The position numbers were made by a program, and so were the translations under genes. Positions 53,832-63,784 of a stretch of DNA of 64,000 nucleotides are shown piece after piece. The notes below the pieces were generated by a model, which saw only the letters and a list, made by a program, of their open reading frames with translations, searched no databases and was not told the DNA's origin. The stretch spans positions 806,001 through 870,000 of the forward strand of contig NZ_CP083560.1 in NCBI RefSeq assembly GCF_025143825.1, read 5' to 3'. Each line of letters starts with the position of its first letter. Positions within the stretch are counted from its first letter, which is position 1. The DNA comes from Sulfitobacter sp. S223. GTDB lineage: Bacteria; Pseudomonadota; Alphaproteobacteria; Rhodobacterales; Rhodobacteraceae.

Positions 53832-55061
53832 ATGCGCCGCGTCGTCGTCACAGGTTTGGGGATTGTTTCGTCCATCGGGAACAATGCCACCGAGGTCAAA
53901 GCATCGCTCAAGGCCGGTACAAGTGGTATCGTCGCTTCGCCCGAAATGGCAGAGCACGGGTTCCGCAGCCGTATCGCCGGAACGCTCAAGATCGATCCGG
54001 CAGAGCATATCGATAAGCGCACCTACCGCTTCATGGGGCCTGGTGCTGCCTATGCCTATCTGGCGATGGGGCAAGCCATCGAGGATTCAGGTCTGTCCGA
54101 TGATATCATCTCGAACCCGCGCACCGGTCTGGTGGCTGGTTCCGGTGGGCCATCCACATCGGCCATGCTGACAGCGCACGAGGTTGTGAAAACCACGGGT
54201 GCGACAAAGCGTATCGGACCATTTGCTGTCCCGAAATGCATGAGCTCGACAGTTAGTGCGAACCTGTCTACCGCCTATAAGATCAAAGGCATCAACTACT
54301 CCATTACCTCGGCGTGTTCGACATCACTGCATTGCATCGGCAACGCGGCAGAGCAGATCATGATGGGCAAACAGGACGTGATGTTCGCCGGAGGTGGTGA
54401 AGAGCTGGACTGGACGCTTTCGTGTTTGTTTGACGCCATGGGCGCCATGAGCAGCAAGTATAACGATACACCTGAACTGGCCTCGCGCGCGTTCGATCAG
54501 GATCGCGACGGCTTTGTGATCTCTGGTGGGGGCGGCATGGTCGTGCTTGAAGACCTTGAGCACGCGCTGGCACGTGGCGCCAAGATCTATGCCGAAGTAA
54601 CAGGATATGCGGCGACTTCTGATGGTCACGATATGGTTGCGCCTTCAGGAGAAGGCGGCGAGCGCGCGATGCGCCTTGCACTGCAATCGCTGCCAGAAGG
54701 CCGCAAGGTAAGCTATATCAACGCACATGGCACCTCCACGCCTGTAGGCGATGTGGGTGAGATCGAGGCCGTGCGCCGTGTCTTTGGCCAAGGCAGCACA
54801 CCACCTGTCAGCTCAACCAAATCAATGACAGGTCACGCGCAGGGCGCGGCCGGCGCGTTGGAGGCGATCTTCTGCCTGCTGATGCTGGAAGATGACTTCA
54901 TTACCCCGTCGATCAACGTGCAAACGCTGGACGAGCGGCTGGACCCTGCGGAGATTGCGCTGGAACGGGTTGATGACGCCGGGCTTGATTCCGTTATGAC
55001 CAACTCTTTCGGATTTGGCGGCACCAACGGATCAATGATCCTTTCAAAGTATAACGGTTAA
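53832..55061 (+). CDS. fabB: 3-oxoacyl-ACP synthase I
   Basis: 409 residues. Elongates the cis-3-decenoyl-ACP made by FabA toward long unsaturated chains. Catalytic Cys162 in [11 protein letters not shown], His299 in [11 protein letters not shown] and His335 in [10 protein letters not shown] form the KAS triad. ATG 53832 after GGGAG is preferred to a GTG three codons upstream. fabI follows after 11 bases. Confidence 0.95.
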   Translation: MRRVVVTGLGIVSSIGNNATEVKASLKAGTSGIVASPEMAEHGFRSRIAGTLKIDPAEHIDKRTYRFMGPGAAYAYLAMGQAIEDSGLSDDIISNPRTGLVAGSGGPSTSAMLTAHEVVKTTGATKRIGPFAVPKCMSSTVSANLSTAYKIKGINYSITSACSTSLHCIGNAAEQIMMGKQDVMFAGGGEELDWTLSCLFDAMGAMSSKYNDTPELASRAFDQDRDGFVISGGGGMVVLEDLEHALARGAKIYAEVTGYAATSDGHDMVAPSGEGGERAMRLALQSLPEGRKVSYINAHGTSTPVGDVGEIEAVRRVFGQGSTPPVSSTKSMTGHAQGAAGALEAIFCLLMLEDDFITPSINVQTLDERLDPAEIALERVDDAGLDSVMTNSFGFGGTNGSMILSKYNG

Positions 55062-55072
55062 GGATCAAGGTT

Positions 55073-55864
55073 ATGAGTGGATTGCTGAGCGGTAAGCGCG
55101 GATTGATCATGGGCGTCGCGAATGAACGTTCGATCGCATGGGGTATCGCGAAAGCGATGGCCGGGGCGGGGGCCGAGCTGGCTTTCACCTATCAGGGTGA
55201 AGCATTCGGTACGCGCCTGCGGCCATTGGCCGAGAGTGTCGGCTCTGACTTCATGGTTGATGTAGATGTCACCGATGACGCCTCTCTTGATGCGGCTTTT
55301 GACCAGCTTGGTGCGCGCTGGCCAACGATTGATTTCGTGGTCCATGCGATCGCATTTTCAGACAAGTCCGAGCTGACGGGACGTTTTCTGAACACCAGCC
55401 GTGCCAACTTTAAGCACTCCATGGATATCTCTGCTTTCAGCTTCATTGAAGTGGCGCGGCGCGCGCATCCTTTGATGGTTGAGAATGGCGGCACGCTGCT
55501 TACGCTGACCTATCAGGGCTCCAACAAGGTTGTGCCGAACTATAATGTGATGGGCGTTGCCAAAGCGGCATTGGAAAGTGCTACGCGCTACCTTGCCAAC
55601 GATCTGGGGCCAGAAGGTATCCGGGTGAACGCAATTTCTCCCGGACCGATGAAAACGCTGGCTGGTGCCGCGATTGGCGGCGCGCGCAAGACGTACAAAC
55701 ACACCGACATGAACGCCCCGATGCGCGCGAACGCGACGTTGGAGGCCGTAGGCGGAACTGCGGTGTATCTGGCGTCTGACGCGGGTGCTTGCACCACGGG
55801 CGAAATCATCCATGTTGATGGCGGTTATCATGTTCTTGGGATGCCACAGGCCGAAAACCTTTAA
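55073..55864 (+). CDS. fabI: Enoyl-ACP reductase (NADH)
   Basis: 263 residues. Reduces enoyl-ACP in the last step of each elongation cycle. The SDR family pattern Y147, Y157 and K164 (in LTYQGS and NYNVMGVAK) is present and is the site of triclosan binding in this family. The conserved HAIAFSDKSEL follows. Co-transcribed with fabB; the repeat copy 2 follows the stop. Confidence 0.95.
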   Translation: MSGLLSGKRGLIMGVANERSIAWGIAKAMAGAGAELAFTYQGEAFGTRLRPLAESVGSDFMVDVDVTDDASLDAAFDQLGARWPTIDFVVHAIAFSDKSELTGRFLNTSRANFKHSMDISAFSFIEVARRAHPLMVENGGTLLTLTYQGSNKVVPNYNVMGVAKAALESATRYLANDLGPEGIRVNAISPGPMKTLAGAAIGGARKTYKHTDMNAPMRANATLEAVGGTAVYLASDAGACTTGEIIHVDGGYHVLGMPQAENL

Positions 55865-55897
55865 CTGTTGGCTGACGCATTGTCTCGCCTGAAAAGG

Positions 55898-55966
55898 CGG
55901 GGCTCTGCCCCATCCTTGGCCCAAGGGCCAAGGATTCCCCGGGATATATATTGCCAAAAGAAATTG
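55898..55966 (+). repeat. Intergenic repeat, copy 2
   Basis: GGGGC/GCCCC (55899-55911) and CCTTGGCCC/GGGCCAAGG (55914-55933) hairpins precede CCCCGGGATATATATTGCC and AAAAGAAATTGG. The block from CCGGGATAT through GCCAAAAGAAA is almost the same as copy 1. It lies between the convergent fabI and kdsA genes. Confidence 0.7.
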
Positions 55967-55981
55967 GCAGATTAGCCTGAA

Positions 55982-56854
<873 letters not shown>

Positions 56855-57967
56855 TTATCTAAGTGGCGGCGTCTGCCAAAGCCAGACTTTCATCCCCCCG
56901 TGGGGGATGGCGGGACCTTGGGGCTTCCACGGCAGGCCGGTGGCTTTTGCCAATGCGGGTTCGCTGGTCACCAGCGCTACGCGCCAGCCTTTGAAACGTG
57001 TGAGCAGTGTTTGGCCCAGCGTTCCGTAAAGCGGGTAGAGCAGTTTTTTGTTGCCAATGCGGGCACCGTAGGGTGGGTTGACGATTACCAGCCCCTTCGG
57101 TCCTTGCGGGGGTGTCAGCTCTCCTGCCGGGTGGTTGGTGAAATGCGTGAGGTGGTCCACTCCTGCGCGGGTTGCGTTGGCCTGCGCCATGCGTATCGCT
57201 CCGGCGTCACGGTCAGATCCGTAGAAATGTGCTTTCGGTGTGGTTGGTGTGACGTCTTTCATCTTTTCAAAGATCGCCGCATCGAAGTTGGCTAATTGTT
57301 CGAACGCGAAGTTGCGGCTGCGGCCTGGAAGCAAACCGGCCGCGATCTCTGCGGCTTCGATCACGAAGGTGCCTGAACCGCACATTGGATCGACGACGGG
57401 TTCGTTCCCCGTGTAGCCCGCTTGCCGCAGCATCAACGCGGCGAGAGTTTCGCGCATCGGCGCTTTGCCCACTGCCTCTTTGTGGCCGCGCTTGTGCAGG
57501 CTTTCGCCCGAGGTATCGATGCTGAAAAGCACATTGTTATCGTCTATGCGGACTTTCAGGACCAGCGTCGCTTCCGGGTCCAGCGTCAAACCATGGGTGT
57601 CTTGCAGTGCCGTCTCAACCCGCTGGGTCGCGGCGCCTGCATGATAAATCTTGGAGGCTTTTGTCGTGACCTGCACGCGCAGGGGGACATCGCGGCGCAG
57701 CAGGTCACCAAAAGGAAATTTACGGCATCGTTTGTCCAACTGCGCCAGATGAAAGGCCAAGAATCCGCCGATCCGTGCCAAGACGCGCGTGGCGCCGCGC
57801 AGACACAGGTTGGCCCGCCAAACGTCAGGCCAGCCGCCCTGAAAAGTCACGCCGCCCGGCACTGCGACAGCACCGGTAAAGCCGCATTCAAGTGCTTCGT
57901 CGCACAGCATCTGCTCCAGTCCGGGGACGGTTGCGAGAAAGATTTCGAAGGTTTGGGGTTCATTCAT
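56855..57967 (-). CDS. THUMP-domain rRNA (N2-guanine) methyltransferase, RlmL/YcbY-like
   Basis: 370 residues. An N-terminal THUMP domain (about 1-150) is followed by a class I methyltransferase with VDPMCGSGTFVIEAA near 195 and the catalytic NPPYG near 305. Members methylate guanine N2 in 23S rRNA. Start at MNEPQTFEIF (57967); the upstream frame is open but non-homologous. Co-oriented with kdsA, 27 bases downstream of it in gene order, but the reading directions put kdsA first on the map. Confidence 0.85.
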   Translation of the reverse strand: MNEPQTFEIFLATVPGLEQMLCDEALECGFTGAVAVPGGVTFQGGWPDVWRANLCLRGATRVLARIGGFLAFHLAQLDKRCRKFPFGDLLRRDVPLRVQVTTKASKIYHAGAATQRVETALQDTHGLTLDPEATLVLKVRIDDNNVLFSIDTSGESLHKRGHKEAVGKAPMRETLAALMLRQAGYTGNEPVVDPMCGSGTFVIEAAEIAAGLLPGRSRNFAFEQLANFDAAIFEKMKDVTPTTPKAHFYGSDRDAGAIRMAQANATRAGVDHLTHFTNHPAGELTPPQGPKGLVIVNPPYGARIGNKKLLYPLYGTLGQTLLTRFKGWRVALVTSEPALAKATGLPWKPQGPAIPHGGMKVWLWQTPPLR

Positions 57968-58059
57968 AGATACGGGTCTAGTGCGTGGCGGGGCGGGCTG
58001 CACGTGGTTTTTGGAAACGTTGCCAAAATATAGCCGTGATTTGGGCTTAAGGCAGCAGG

Positions 58060-58428
58060 ATGACATTTGCACAAACATACCGCGAAGAGCGGATGGTCAA
58101 CCGCCGCTCACGGGCGCGCAAGGCACGTATCGCGGGGCGGATCATCGGATTTGGACTGTCTGCCTGTTTGATCTTGGCGTTGAGGACTGATCCGCAACTG
58201 CGCTCTATGGTGGATGATCTGGTACTCACGGTGATCGGCGCGAGTGATGAGCAGCGCGCTGCGGCTGCATTAAGCGGTTCGCAAGCTGCTGAAAGTGATG
58301 CGATCGGCAGCGAAGAGGCACGGACGCAGGAAAGTTCGGGTATCATGCGCATTCCTGCGACAACGCCAGCCGCCGACGAACATTCAGTTAGTAGCGGTGT
58401 TAAGATCAACCGCGGCATATCGGAATGA
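58060..58428 (+). CDS. Hypothetical single-pass membrane protein
   Basis: 122 residues. A basic N-terminus (RRSRARKARIAGRI) precedes one membrane helix (about 28-42) and a Ser/Ala/Glu-rich, probably disordered tail. The ATG follows GGCAGCAGG. An internal ATG at 58093 could be used instead. No family recognised; divergent from the methyltransferase gene with a start-to-start distance of about 90 bases. Confidence 0.55.
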   Translation: MTFAQTYREERMVNRRSRARKARIAGRIIGFGLSACLILALRTDPQLRSMVDDLVLTVIGASDEQRAAAALSGSQAAESDAIGSEEARTQESSGIMRIPATTPAADEHSVSSGVKINRGISE

Positions 58429-58529
58429 ACGGCTAGGCCGGCTATATCCGGAATTTTGCCGGTATCCGTTAAGTCCATCCGGTTTCGTCGCGACGCGCCG
58501 AAAACCTGAGGACTTGTGCCGCCTTCGGT

Positions 58530-59414
58530 CTAGAACCACTGCCCAGGCTCCATCAATCCTAAATCCAGCAACTGCCGCGAGTGCCACTCAAACGGTGCCG
58601 AGTTGTGCCAAGTGAATGTATTGATGTCGTATCTGCTGCCCGGATTGGTCTTTAGCGCCTTTGCTGTGCGGAAAGAGCAGATCGTGGCGGTGATGTTGTG
58701 GTGCCATGGGCAGGCGAATGTGTTGTATTCTTCATCTGAAAAAGTGTGATCATCGCGCAGCTTGAGCCCTGGTTTGGCGCGGAAGATGCCGATGCGGTCA
58801 ATCTTTCTGCGCGCGGGGGGCACGTGTTCTTCAAAGCGCCAGCGCAGCCCGCCGAAAAAGTCCAGCTGCCGCTCTTTCGGGTGGGAGTGGTTGGCGGCAT
58901 CGGGTCGCGCAAGCGCGTAGTAGCCTGAGCGGTCCAGATGCGCACGCTCCAACGATACTGCGTGGGGATATGACTCAAGGTCATCGGCATAAAGGTCGAT
59001 GATATAGGTGAGCATTGCATCGCGCCGTTCTTCGTTGTGAAAGGCAAGCATCTCTGTGATGGCGCGCGTCTCGCAGAACGGAAAGAACAGGTATTCGGCG
59101 TTGTAGCAGTAGAAAATCCACTGGCTCGGCGCGGCTTCGATGATCGCGTTTATGGCGTCTTCTGTCGCCCCGTCACGTGAGCAGTCATAGTCGACGCGGT
59201 GTACTGTTTCTTGCAAATCGCGAGGCAAGTCGAATTGGGCAGGCATCAGGGCCAGAACGTGCGTGAAACCTAGCTGGATATGATGTCGTAGGGTTGTATC
59301 GACCTCGATATCATCCTCAACCAACACAACCGCAAGCGGCCCTTTTGCAATGGCCGTGCTTTTTGCCGCGATAAGTTGATCAAGCGAGGTATAGCGCATC
59401 AGGTCCTGCATCAT
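58530..59414 (-). CDS. Hypothetical protein, glycosyltransferase-like
   Basis: 294 residues, soluble. A Rossmann-like N-terminal half (AVVLVEDDIEVDTTLRHHIQLGFTHVLALMP) and an AFHNEERRDAMLTYIIDLY stretch vaguely resemble family 2 glycosyltransferases with a short DxD-like site, but no motif decides it. Start uncertain among ATG codons at 59414, 59411 and 59399. Divergent from miaB with 107 bases between starts. Function unknown. Confidence 0.5.
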   Translation of the reverse strand: MMQDLMRYTSLDQLIAAKSTAIAKGPLAVVLVEDDIEVDTTLRHHIQLGFTHVLALMPAQFDLPRDLQETVHRVDYDCSRDGATEDAINAIIEAAPSQWIFYCYNAEYLFFPFCETRAITEMLAFHNEERRDAMLTYIIDLYADDLESYPHAVSLERAHLDRSGYYALARPDAANHSHPKERQLDFFGGLRWRFEEHVPPARRKIDRIGIFRAKPGLKLRDDHTFSDEEYNTFACPWHHNITATICSFRTAKALKTNPGSRYDINTFTWHNSAPFEWHSRQLLDLGLMEPGQWF

Positions 59415-59521
59415 TGGGTTTTGGCGTAGAATCGGTTAAATCGCCGTGCATTGCAAGATGCTGCTGCCGCTGATAGTCCGCGCATCAACCCCTCACGCAT
59501 AATAACCGCCAGGTCCATCCC

Positions 59522-60835
59522 ATGTCTGATACGAAAACCGACGCTCCGAAAAAGCTCTTTATCAAGACCTATGGCTGTCAGATGAACGTCTATGACAGCG
59601 AACGGATGGCCGAGAGCCTTGAAGGGTATGTGCAGACAGACACTGCTGAAGACGCGGATATGATCCTGCTGAATACCTGCCATATCCGCGAAAAGGCGGC
59701 CGAAAAAGTGTATTCGGAACTGGGCCGGATGAAGCCTTTGAAAGACTTGAAGCCCGATCTTAAGATCGGGGTGACGGGATGTGTTGCGCAGGCCGAGGGG
59801 GCCGAGATCATGCGCCGCCAGCCTGCTGTGGATTTGGTTGTCGGTCCTCAATCCTATCACCGGCTGCCACAGATGGAGGCACGCGTGCGCGCAGGCCATA
59901 CCGCGCTGGATACCGATTTCCCCGAAGAGGATAAGTTTGAACACCTCAAGGGGCGTACCAAAACGTTGCGCGCTCCGGCGGCTTTTTTGACCGTTCAGGA
60001 AGGCTGCGACAAATTCTGCGCCTTCTGTGTGGTGCCCTATACCCGCGGTGCCGAAGTATCGCGCCCTGCTGACCGCGTCTTGCGTGAAGCGCAAGAGCTG
60101 GTCGAACGGGGCGTTCGGGAGGTCACCTTGCTGGGCCAGAACGTCAACGCTTACCACGGCGGTATGACCTTGGCGCAACTGATCCGTGCGCTGGGCCAAA
60201 TCGACGGGTTGGAGCGTATCCGCTATACCACCTCTCACCCCAACGACATGGATGATGATCTGATTGCCGCCCACGCGGACACGCCAAAGTTGATGCCTTA
60301 TCTGCACCTTCCTGTGCAGTCCGGTTCTGACCGCATCTTGAAGCGGATGAACCGCAGTCACACCGCCGAAAGCTATCTGCGTTTGATTGAGCGGATCAGG
60401 GATGTGCGTCCCGATATCATGATGTCCGGCGACTTCATTGTAGGGTTCCCCGAAGAGACCGAGGCTGATTTCCAGGCAACGATGGATCTGGTAGAAGAGG
60501 TGGGCTACGGCTACGCTTATAGCTTCAAATATTCGACACGCCCCGGCACACCAGCAGCCGCGCGCCCGCAAGTTGACCCGGCTGAGGCCGACGAGCGCCT
60601 GCAACGTCTGCAAGCGCTCATCACGCGGCAGCAGCGTGCCATTCAAGAAAGCATGGTCGGCCGTGATGTGTCGGTTCTTGTTGAAAAGGCGGGGCGCAAT
60701 TCTGGTCAGATGTTGGGTAAGTCCGAATATCTGCACTCGGTGCATATCGATGATGCAACGGCGCAAATTGGCGATGTCGTGCGCGTTCGTATAACCCGCG
60801 CAATGACCAATTCGCTTACCGCCGTTGAAATCTAG
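59522..60835 (+). CDS. miaB: tRNA-2-methylthio-N6-dimethylallyladenosine synthase
   Basis: Radical SAM methylthiotransferase that modifies A37 of tRNAs. It is 437 residues: the N-terminal cluster cysteines C19, C53 and C87 (TYGCQMN, NTCHIRE, GCVAQ), the radical SAM triad C162-x3-C166-x2-C169 in [16 protein letters not shown], and a C-terminal TRAM domain. Two envelope genes lie between it and phoH, whereas miaB and phoH are usually adjacent in this cluster. Confidence 0.96.
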   Translation: MSDTKTDAPKKLFIKTYGCQMNVYDSERMAESLEGYVQTDTAEDADMILLNTCHIREKAAEKVYSELGRMKPLKDLKPDLKIGVTGCVAQAEGAEIMRRQPAVDLVVGPQSYHRLPQMEARVRAGHTALDTDFPEEDKFEHLKGRTKTLRAPAAFLTVQEGCDKFCAFCVVPYTRGAEVSRPADRVLREAQELVERGVREVTLLGQNVNAYHGGMTLAQLIRALGQIDGLERIRYTTSHPNDMDDDLIAAHADTPKLMPYLHLPVQSGSDRILKRMNRSHTAESYLRLIERIRDVRPDIMMSGDFIVGFPEETEADFQATMDLVEEVGYGYAYSFKYSTRPGTPAAARPQVDPAEADERLQRLQALITRQQRAIQESMVGRDVSVLVEKAGRNSGQMLGKSEYLHSVHIDDATAQIGDVVRVRITRAMTNSLTAVEI

Positions 60836-61145
60836 GTCTCTTAGAGGCGGACTTTTTACCTGTTTATGCCGCTTGTCCAATTGGACGGGTGCCGTGAGAT
60901 GCCCGCTTAAATAGCAGTTTGTCCTGATTTTTGCACTGACGCCGAGCGGTTTTTCCGGGGCAAGGCGCCCGACCGCGCGAATAGGGGGCTAAATAGCGAT
61001 AATCCTGTCTCGACACACCATATCTGCCATATTGTCCTTTCCACGGTGGAAAGTTTTGCCTAACTTAACAAAATATGGAGGCAGTTGCGTGTGTGTTGTG
61101 TCATGTGCGGTAGGCCCTCAGGGGAACAGAAAAAGGAAAAGAGCT
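60836..61145. other. Intergenic region between miaB and the OmpA gene (310 bases)
   Basis: No convincing gene. It contains the palindrome GTCCAATTGGAC (60875-60886) and a perfect inverted repeat CTTTCCAC-G-GTGGAAAG (61037-61053) about 100 bases upstream of the OmpA start. The stretch from 61100 leads into the AAGGAAAAGAG ribosome site. A long open frame through it (from 61032) reads into the OmpA gene but lacks support as coding. Confidence 0.55.
61037..61053. promoter_or_regulatory. Inverted repeat CTTTCCAC-G-GTGGAAAG
   Basis: Perfect eight-base arms around one base. Lies 93-109 bases upstream of the OmpA start codon and is a candidate operator for the OmpA-lipoprotein pair. No regulator is recognised. 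Confidence 0.5.
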
Positions 61146-61721
61146 GTGGTAAACACACTTTTCAAAACCATTCGTATCGCCGCAGGTGCCGCTCTTGTTG
61201 CGACACTGGCGCTGCAGGGCGCAGCAGTGAACGCCCAAACGCAATCGCAATCCGGTCGTGATAAAGGCCAGTACATTCCCACCATCTGGGTTGATCCAGA
61301 CGGGTGCGAGCACTGGGTGATGGATGACGGTGTTGAAGGATACATGAGCCCGCACACCAACCGTCAGGGTATTCCGGTTTGTCACCGTGGTAATGTCTGC
61401 GGTGTGATGCAAAGCGATCAGTTCTTTGCCACAAACAGCGCCCGTATTTCCAAAAGCGGTCAGACCCGCCTGCGGAATTTCTTTACGAAAAACGAGGCTG
61501 TGAGCTATATCATCACCGGCCACACCGACAGCCGCGCATCCGATGCATACAACATGCGCCTGTCGCTGAACCGTGCTAACTCGGTTGCGAAAGTGGCCCA
61601 GTCCGCAGGCGCACGTATTGCCGATGTTCGCGGCTACGGAGAGCGTATGCCGGCCGCGTCGAACGGTACGACCTCTGGCATGGCAAAGAACCGCCGCGTC
61701 GAAATCATTTGTATTCGTTGA
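61146..61721 (+). CDS. Exported OmpA-family protein with cysteine-pair module
   Basis: 191 residues. Signal peptide about 1-30 (cleavage after VNA). Residues about 47-80 hold a module WVDPDGC..VC with C54 and C79. The C-terminal OmpA domain (about 90-191; TGHTDSRASDAYNMRLSLNR and GYGERMP) binds the peptide part of peptidoglycan, giving an envelope anchor. GTG start at 61146 after AAGGAAAAG; the earlier in-frame codons lack support. Followed after 12 bases by the lipoprotein that shares the module. Confidence 0.8.
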   Translation: MVNTLFKTIRIAAGAALVATLALQGAAVNAQTQSQSGRDKGQYIPTIWVDPDGCEHWVMDDGVEGYMSPHTNRQGIPVCHRGNVCGVMQSDQFFATNSARISKSGQTRLRNFFTKNEAVSYIITGHTDSRASDAYNMRLSLNRANSVAKVAQSAGARIADVRGYGERMPAASNGTTSGMAKNRRVEIICIR

Positions 61722-61733
61722 GGGAATAAGCAC

Positions 61734-62054
61734 ATGAAACTCTTCAAAATCACTGCGCTTGTTGGTCTGGCGACGCTTGTTACGGCTTGCGAAGATCTGC
61801 AAATGACCGAAAACGGTCCCGACAAAACCTTTGACCGTGGGCTTGATAAAAAGCACCTGAGCCAGCTTGAAGCGGGCATCTGGGTTGACCCGAACGGGTG
61901 TGACCACTGGATCATCGACGACGGTGTCGAAGGCTATCTGTCCGCGCGGCTGGATAAATACGGTAAGCCTGTCTGTTCCGGCGTAGCAGACCCTACGTAT
62001 ACCGCAGGTGACTTCAAGAAGGGCGCCACCGGCCTCATTGGCGACCCGGTCTGA
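61734..62054 (+). CDS. Putative lipoprotein sharing the cysteine-pair module
   Basis: 106 residues. Signal peptide with lipobox LVTAC (C19 as lipid anchor). The rest contains IWVDPNGCDHWIIDDGVEGY and KPVC, C56 and C81, matching the module of the OmpA protein (IWVDPDGCEHW, GIPVC). No other domain. Starts 12 bases after the OmpA gene and ends at a strong terminator. Function unknown. Confidence 0.75.
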   Translation: MKLFKITALVGLATLVTACEDLQMTENGPDKTFDRGLDKKHLSQLEAGIWVDPNGCDHWIIDDGVEGYLSARLDKYGKPVCSGVADPTYTAGDFKKGATGLIGDPV

Positions 62055-62080
62055 CATTGACCTGTGCGACACGATCTCGA

Positions 62081-62114
62081 GGGGCTGTAGTGTTTAACAC
62101 TACGGCCCCTTTTT
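62081..62114 (+). terminator. Terminator after the lipoprotein gene
   Basis: GGGGCTGTAGTG/CACTACGGCCCC long stem (with one wobble pair and a TTTAA loop), then five T. Separates the envelope pair from phoH. Confidence 0.85.
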
Positions 62115-62185
62115 CTTTGCACCCACTGGCAATACCTGTGGGCACGCCCTATCTCTCAGTTCCCAGCGCTTGAAAGGACTTGCTT

Positions 62186-63211
62186 TTGCCCCCATCCGAT
62201 CTGCTTACGCCTGAGACCGGCCCGCCTGGTCCCGTGCTTGATTTTCCCGACAACCGGTTGCTCATCGACCTGTGTGGTCCTTTTGATCAGCATCTGGCAG
62301 CCATCGAGAAGGCGCTGGATGTCCAGATAGTGCGGCGCGGCAATTTTCTGACATTGCTGGGTGAGGCCGCATCAACTGAGCGTGCAGCGCAAGTTCTGCA
62401 AGCGCTTTACGCACGTCTTGAAGGCGGTCGTGGTGTTGAACCTGCGGACGTGGATATGATCCTGCGAATGGGGACTTCTGGTGAGGGAACCGGCGTACGC
62501 GACGGCGACCAGATCGAGATGCCGATCAGTCAAGCCATCGAAATCCAGACCCGCAAGAAGCGGGTTGAACCGCGGACAGAGGCGCAAAAAGCATACGTGC
62601 AGGCCTTGTTCGACAGCGAGATGGCCTTTGGCATTGGACCCGCAGGCACGGGCAAGACCTATCTTGCTGTGGCGGTGGGGGTGTCGATGTTTTTGTCAGG
62701 TAAGGTTGACAAGATCATCCTCAGCCGCCCCGCAGTAGAGGCGGGTGAGAGGCTGGGCTTTTTGCCAGGCACGCAGGATGAAAAGATCGATCCTTACATG
62801 CAGCCGCTTTACGATGCGCTGAATGATTTCCTGCCGGGCAAACAACTGGCCAAACTGCGCGAAGAAAAGACGATCGAGATCGCGCCGCTGGCATTCATGC
62901 GCGGGCGTACGCTGTCCAACGCATTCGTTGTACTGGACGAGGCGCAAAACGCTACCACGATGCAGATGAAGATGTTTTTGACGCGTCTCGGGCGTGGGTC
63001 GCGCATGGTGATCACTGGCGACCGCACCCAGATCGATTTGCCGCGCGGTCAGGCGTCTGGCCTTGCTGATGCGGAACGTTTGTTGCACAAGATTCCGAAA
63101 ATCAGCTTCAACTATTTCACGTCTAAAGATGTGGTGCGCCATCCGTTAGTTGCGGCCATCATCGAGGCGTATGAAGTGGAAGCCGAACGCGCGCTGCACC
63201 CCGACGGATAG
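62186..63211 (+). CDS. phoH: PhoH family ATPase
   Basis: 341 residues from TTG 62186, which lies seven bases after AAAGGA; TTG 62180 is too close to it. Walker A GPAGTGKT at about 151-158 and Walker B VVLDEAQN are present. PhoH-like proteins are ATPases, proposed to act in RNA metabolism. It is followed by ybeY after six bases, as in most proteobacteria. Confidence 0.9.
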   Translation: MPPSDLLTPETGPPGPVLDFPDNRLLIDLCGPFDQHLAAIEKALDVQIVRRGNFLTLLGEAASTERAAQVLQALYARLEGGRGVEPADVDMILRMGTSGEGTGVRDGDQIEMPISQAIEIQTRKKRVEPRTEAQKAYVQALFDSEMAFGIGPAGTGKTYLAVAVGVSMFLSGKVDKIILSRPAVEAGERLGFLPGTQDEKIDPYMQPLYDALNDFLPGKQLAKLREEKTIEIAPLAFMRGRTLSNAFVVLDEAQNATTMQMKMFLTRLGRGSRMVITGDRTQIDLPRGQASGLADAERLLHKIPKISFNYFTSKDVVRHPLVAAIIEAYEVEAERALHPDG

Positions 63212-63217
63212 ATCACT

Positions 63218-63784
63218 TTGGATACGCTTGATATTGTGATTGAGGCCCCCATTTGGGAGGCTGACCCGCTCACTGCGCTGGCAACAGCCGCAGTGCGCGC
63301 TGCTTTGCACCATGTGCACATTGACCCAGACGATTGTGAGGTCACCTTGCTAGCCTGTGATGACACGCGGATTGCCGAACTCAATGCCGAGTTTCGTGGC
63401 AAGCCGACTCCGACAAATGTGCTGAGCTGGCCCGCTCAATCGCTTGCTCCGCCCGCCGAAGGGCAGACGCCGCCAGCACCCGAAGCGGGCTTCGACGGGA
63501 TGATCGAACTGGGCGATATAGCGCTGAGTTATGACACATGTGCGCGTGAAGCTGTCGAATCAGGCAAGCCTTTCGCAGACCACCTGACCCACCTAATTGT
63601 ACACGGAGTGTTGCATTTGTTGGGCTATGACCACGAAACTGACGGCGATGCGGCGCTTATGGAAGGTTTAGAGGTCGAAATTCTTGGCAATCTTGGTCTG
63701 GATGACCCATATAATGCCGACGACAAGATCACAGGTGCCACAGTTGCGCCGTTTCCAAAGACAGGACCCAATGGGCGACACTGA
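63218..63784 (+). CDS. ybeY: Endoribonuclease YbeY (rRNA maturation)
   Basis: 188 residues; starts with TTG 63218. Zinc motif H3xH5xH is HGVLHLLGYDH with H129, H133 and H139. Processes the 3' end of 16S rRNA and takes part in ribosome quality control. An insertion of about 20 residues (about 75-94, Pro/Ala-rich) makes it longer than E. coli YbeY. Its stop overlaps the corC start by 14 bases. Confidence 0.92.
   Translation: MDTLDIVIEAPIWEADPLTALATAAVRAALHHVHIDPDDCEVTLLACDDTRIAELNAEFRGKPTPTNVLSWPAQSLAPPAEGQTPPAPEAGFDGMIELGDIALSYDTCAREAVESGKPFADHLTHLIVHGVLHLLGYDHETDGDAALMEGLEVEILGNLGLDDPYNADDKITGATVAPFPKTGPNGRH

Noticed and set aside
59411..60880. 489-codon open frame on the minus strand opposite miaB
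   Set aside because: It lies entirely over miaB, which has complete catalytic motifs. The antisense frame has no recognised domain or ribosome site and follows from GC-rich codon bias.
61101..62072. 323-codon open frame opposite the OmpA and lipoprotein genes
   Set aside because: Both plus-strand genes have signal peptides and ribosome sites; the antisense frame has none.
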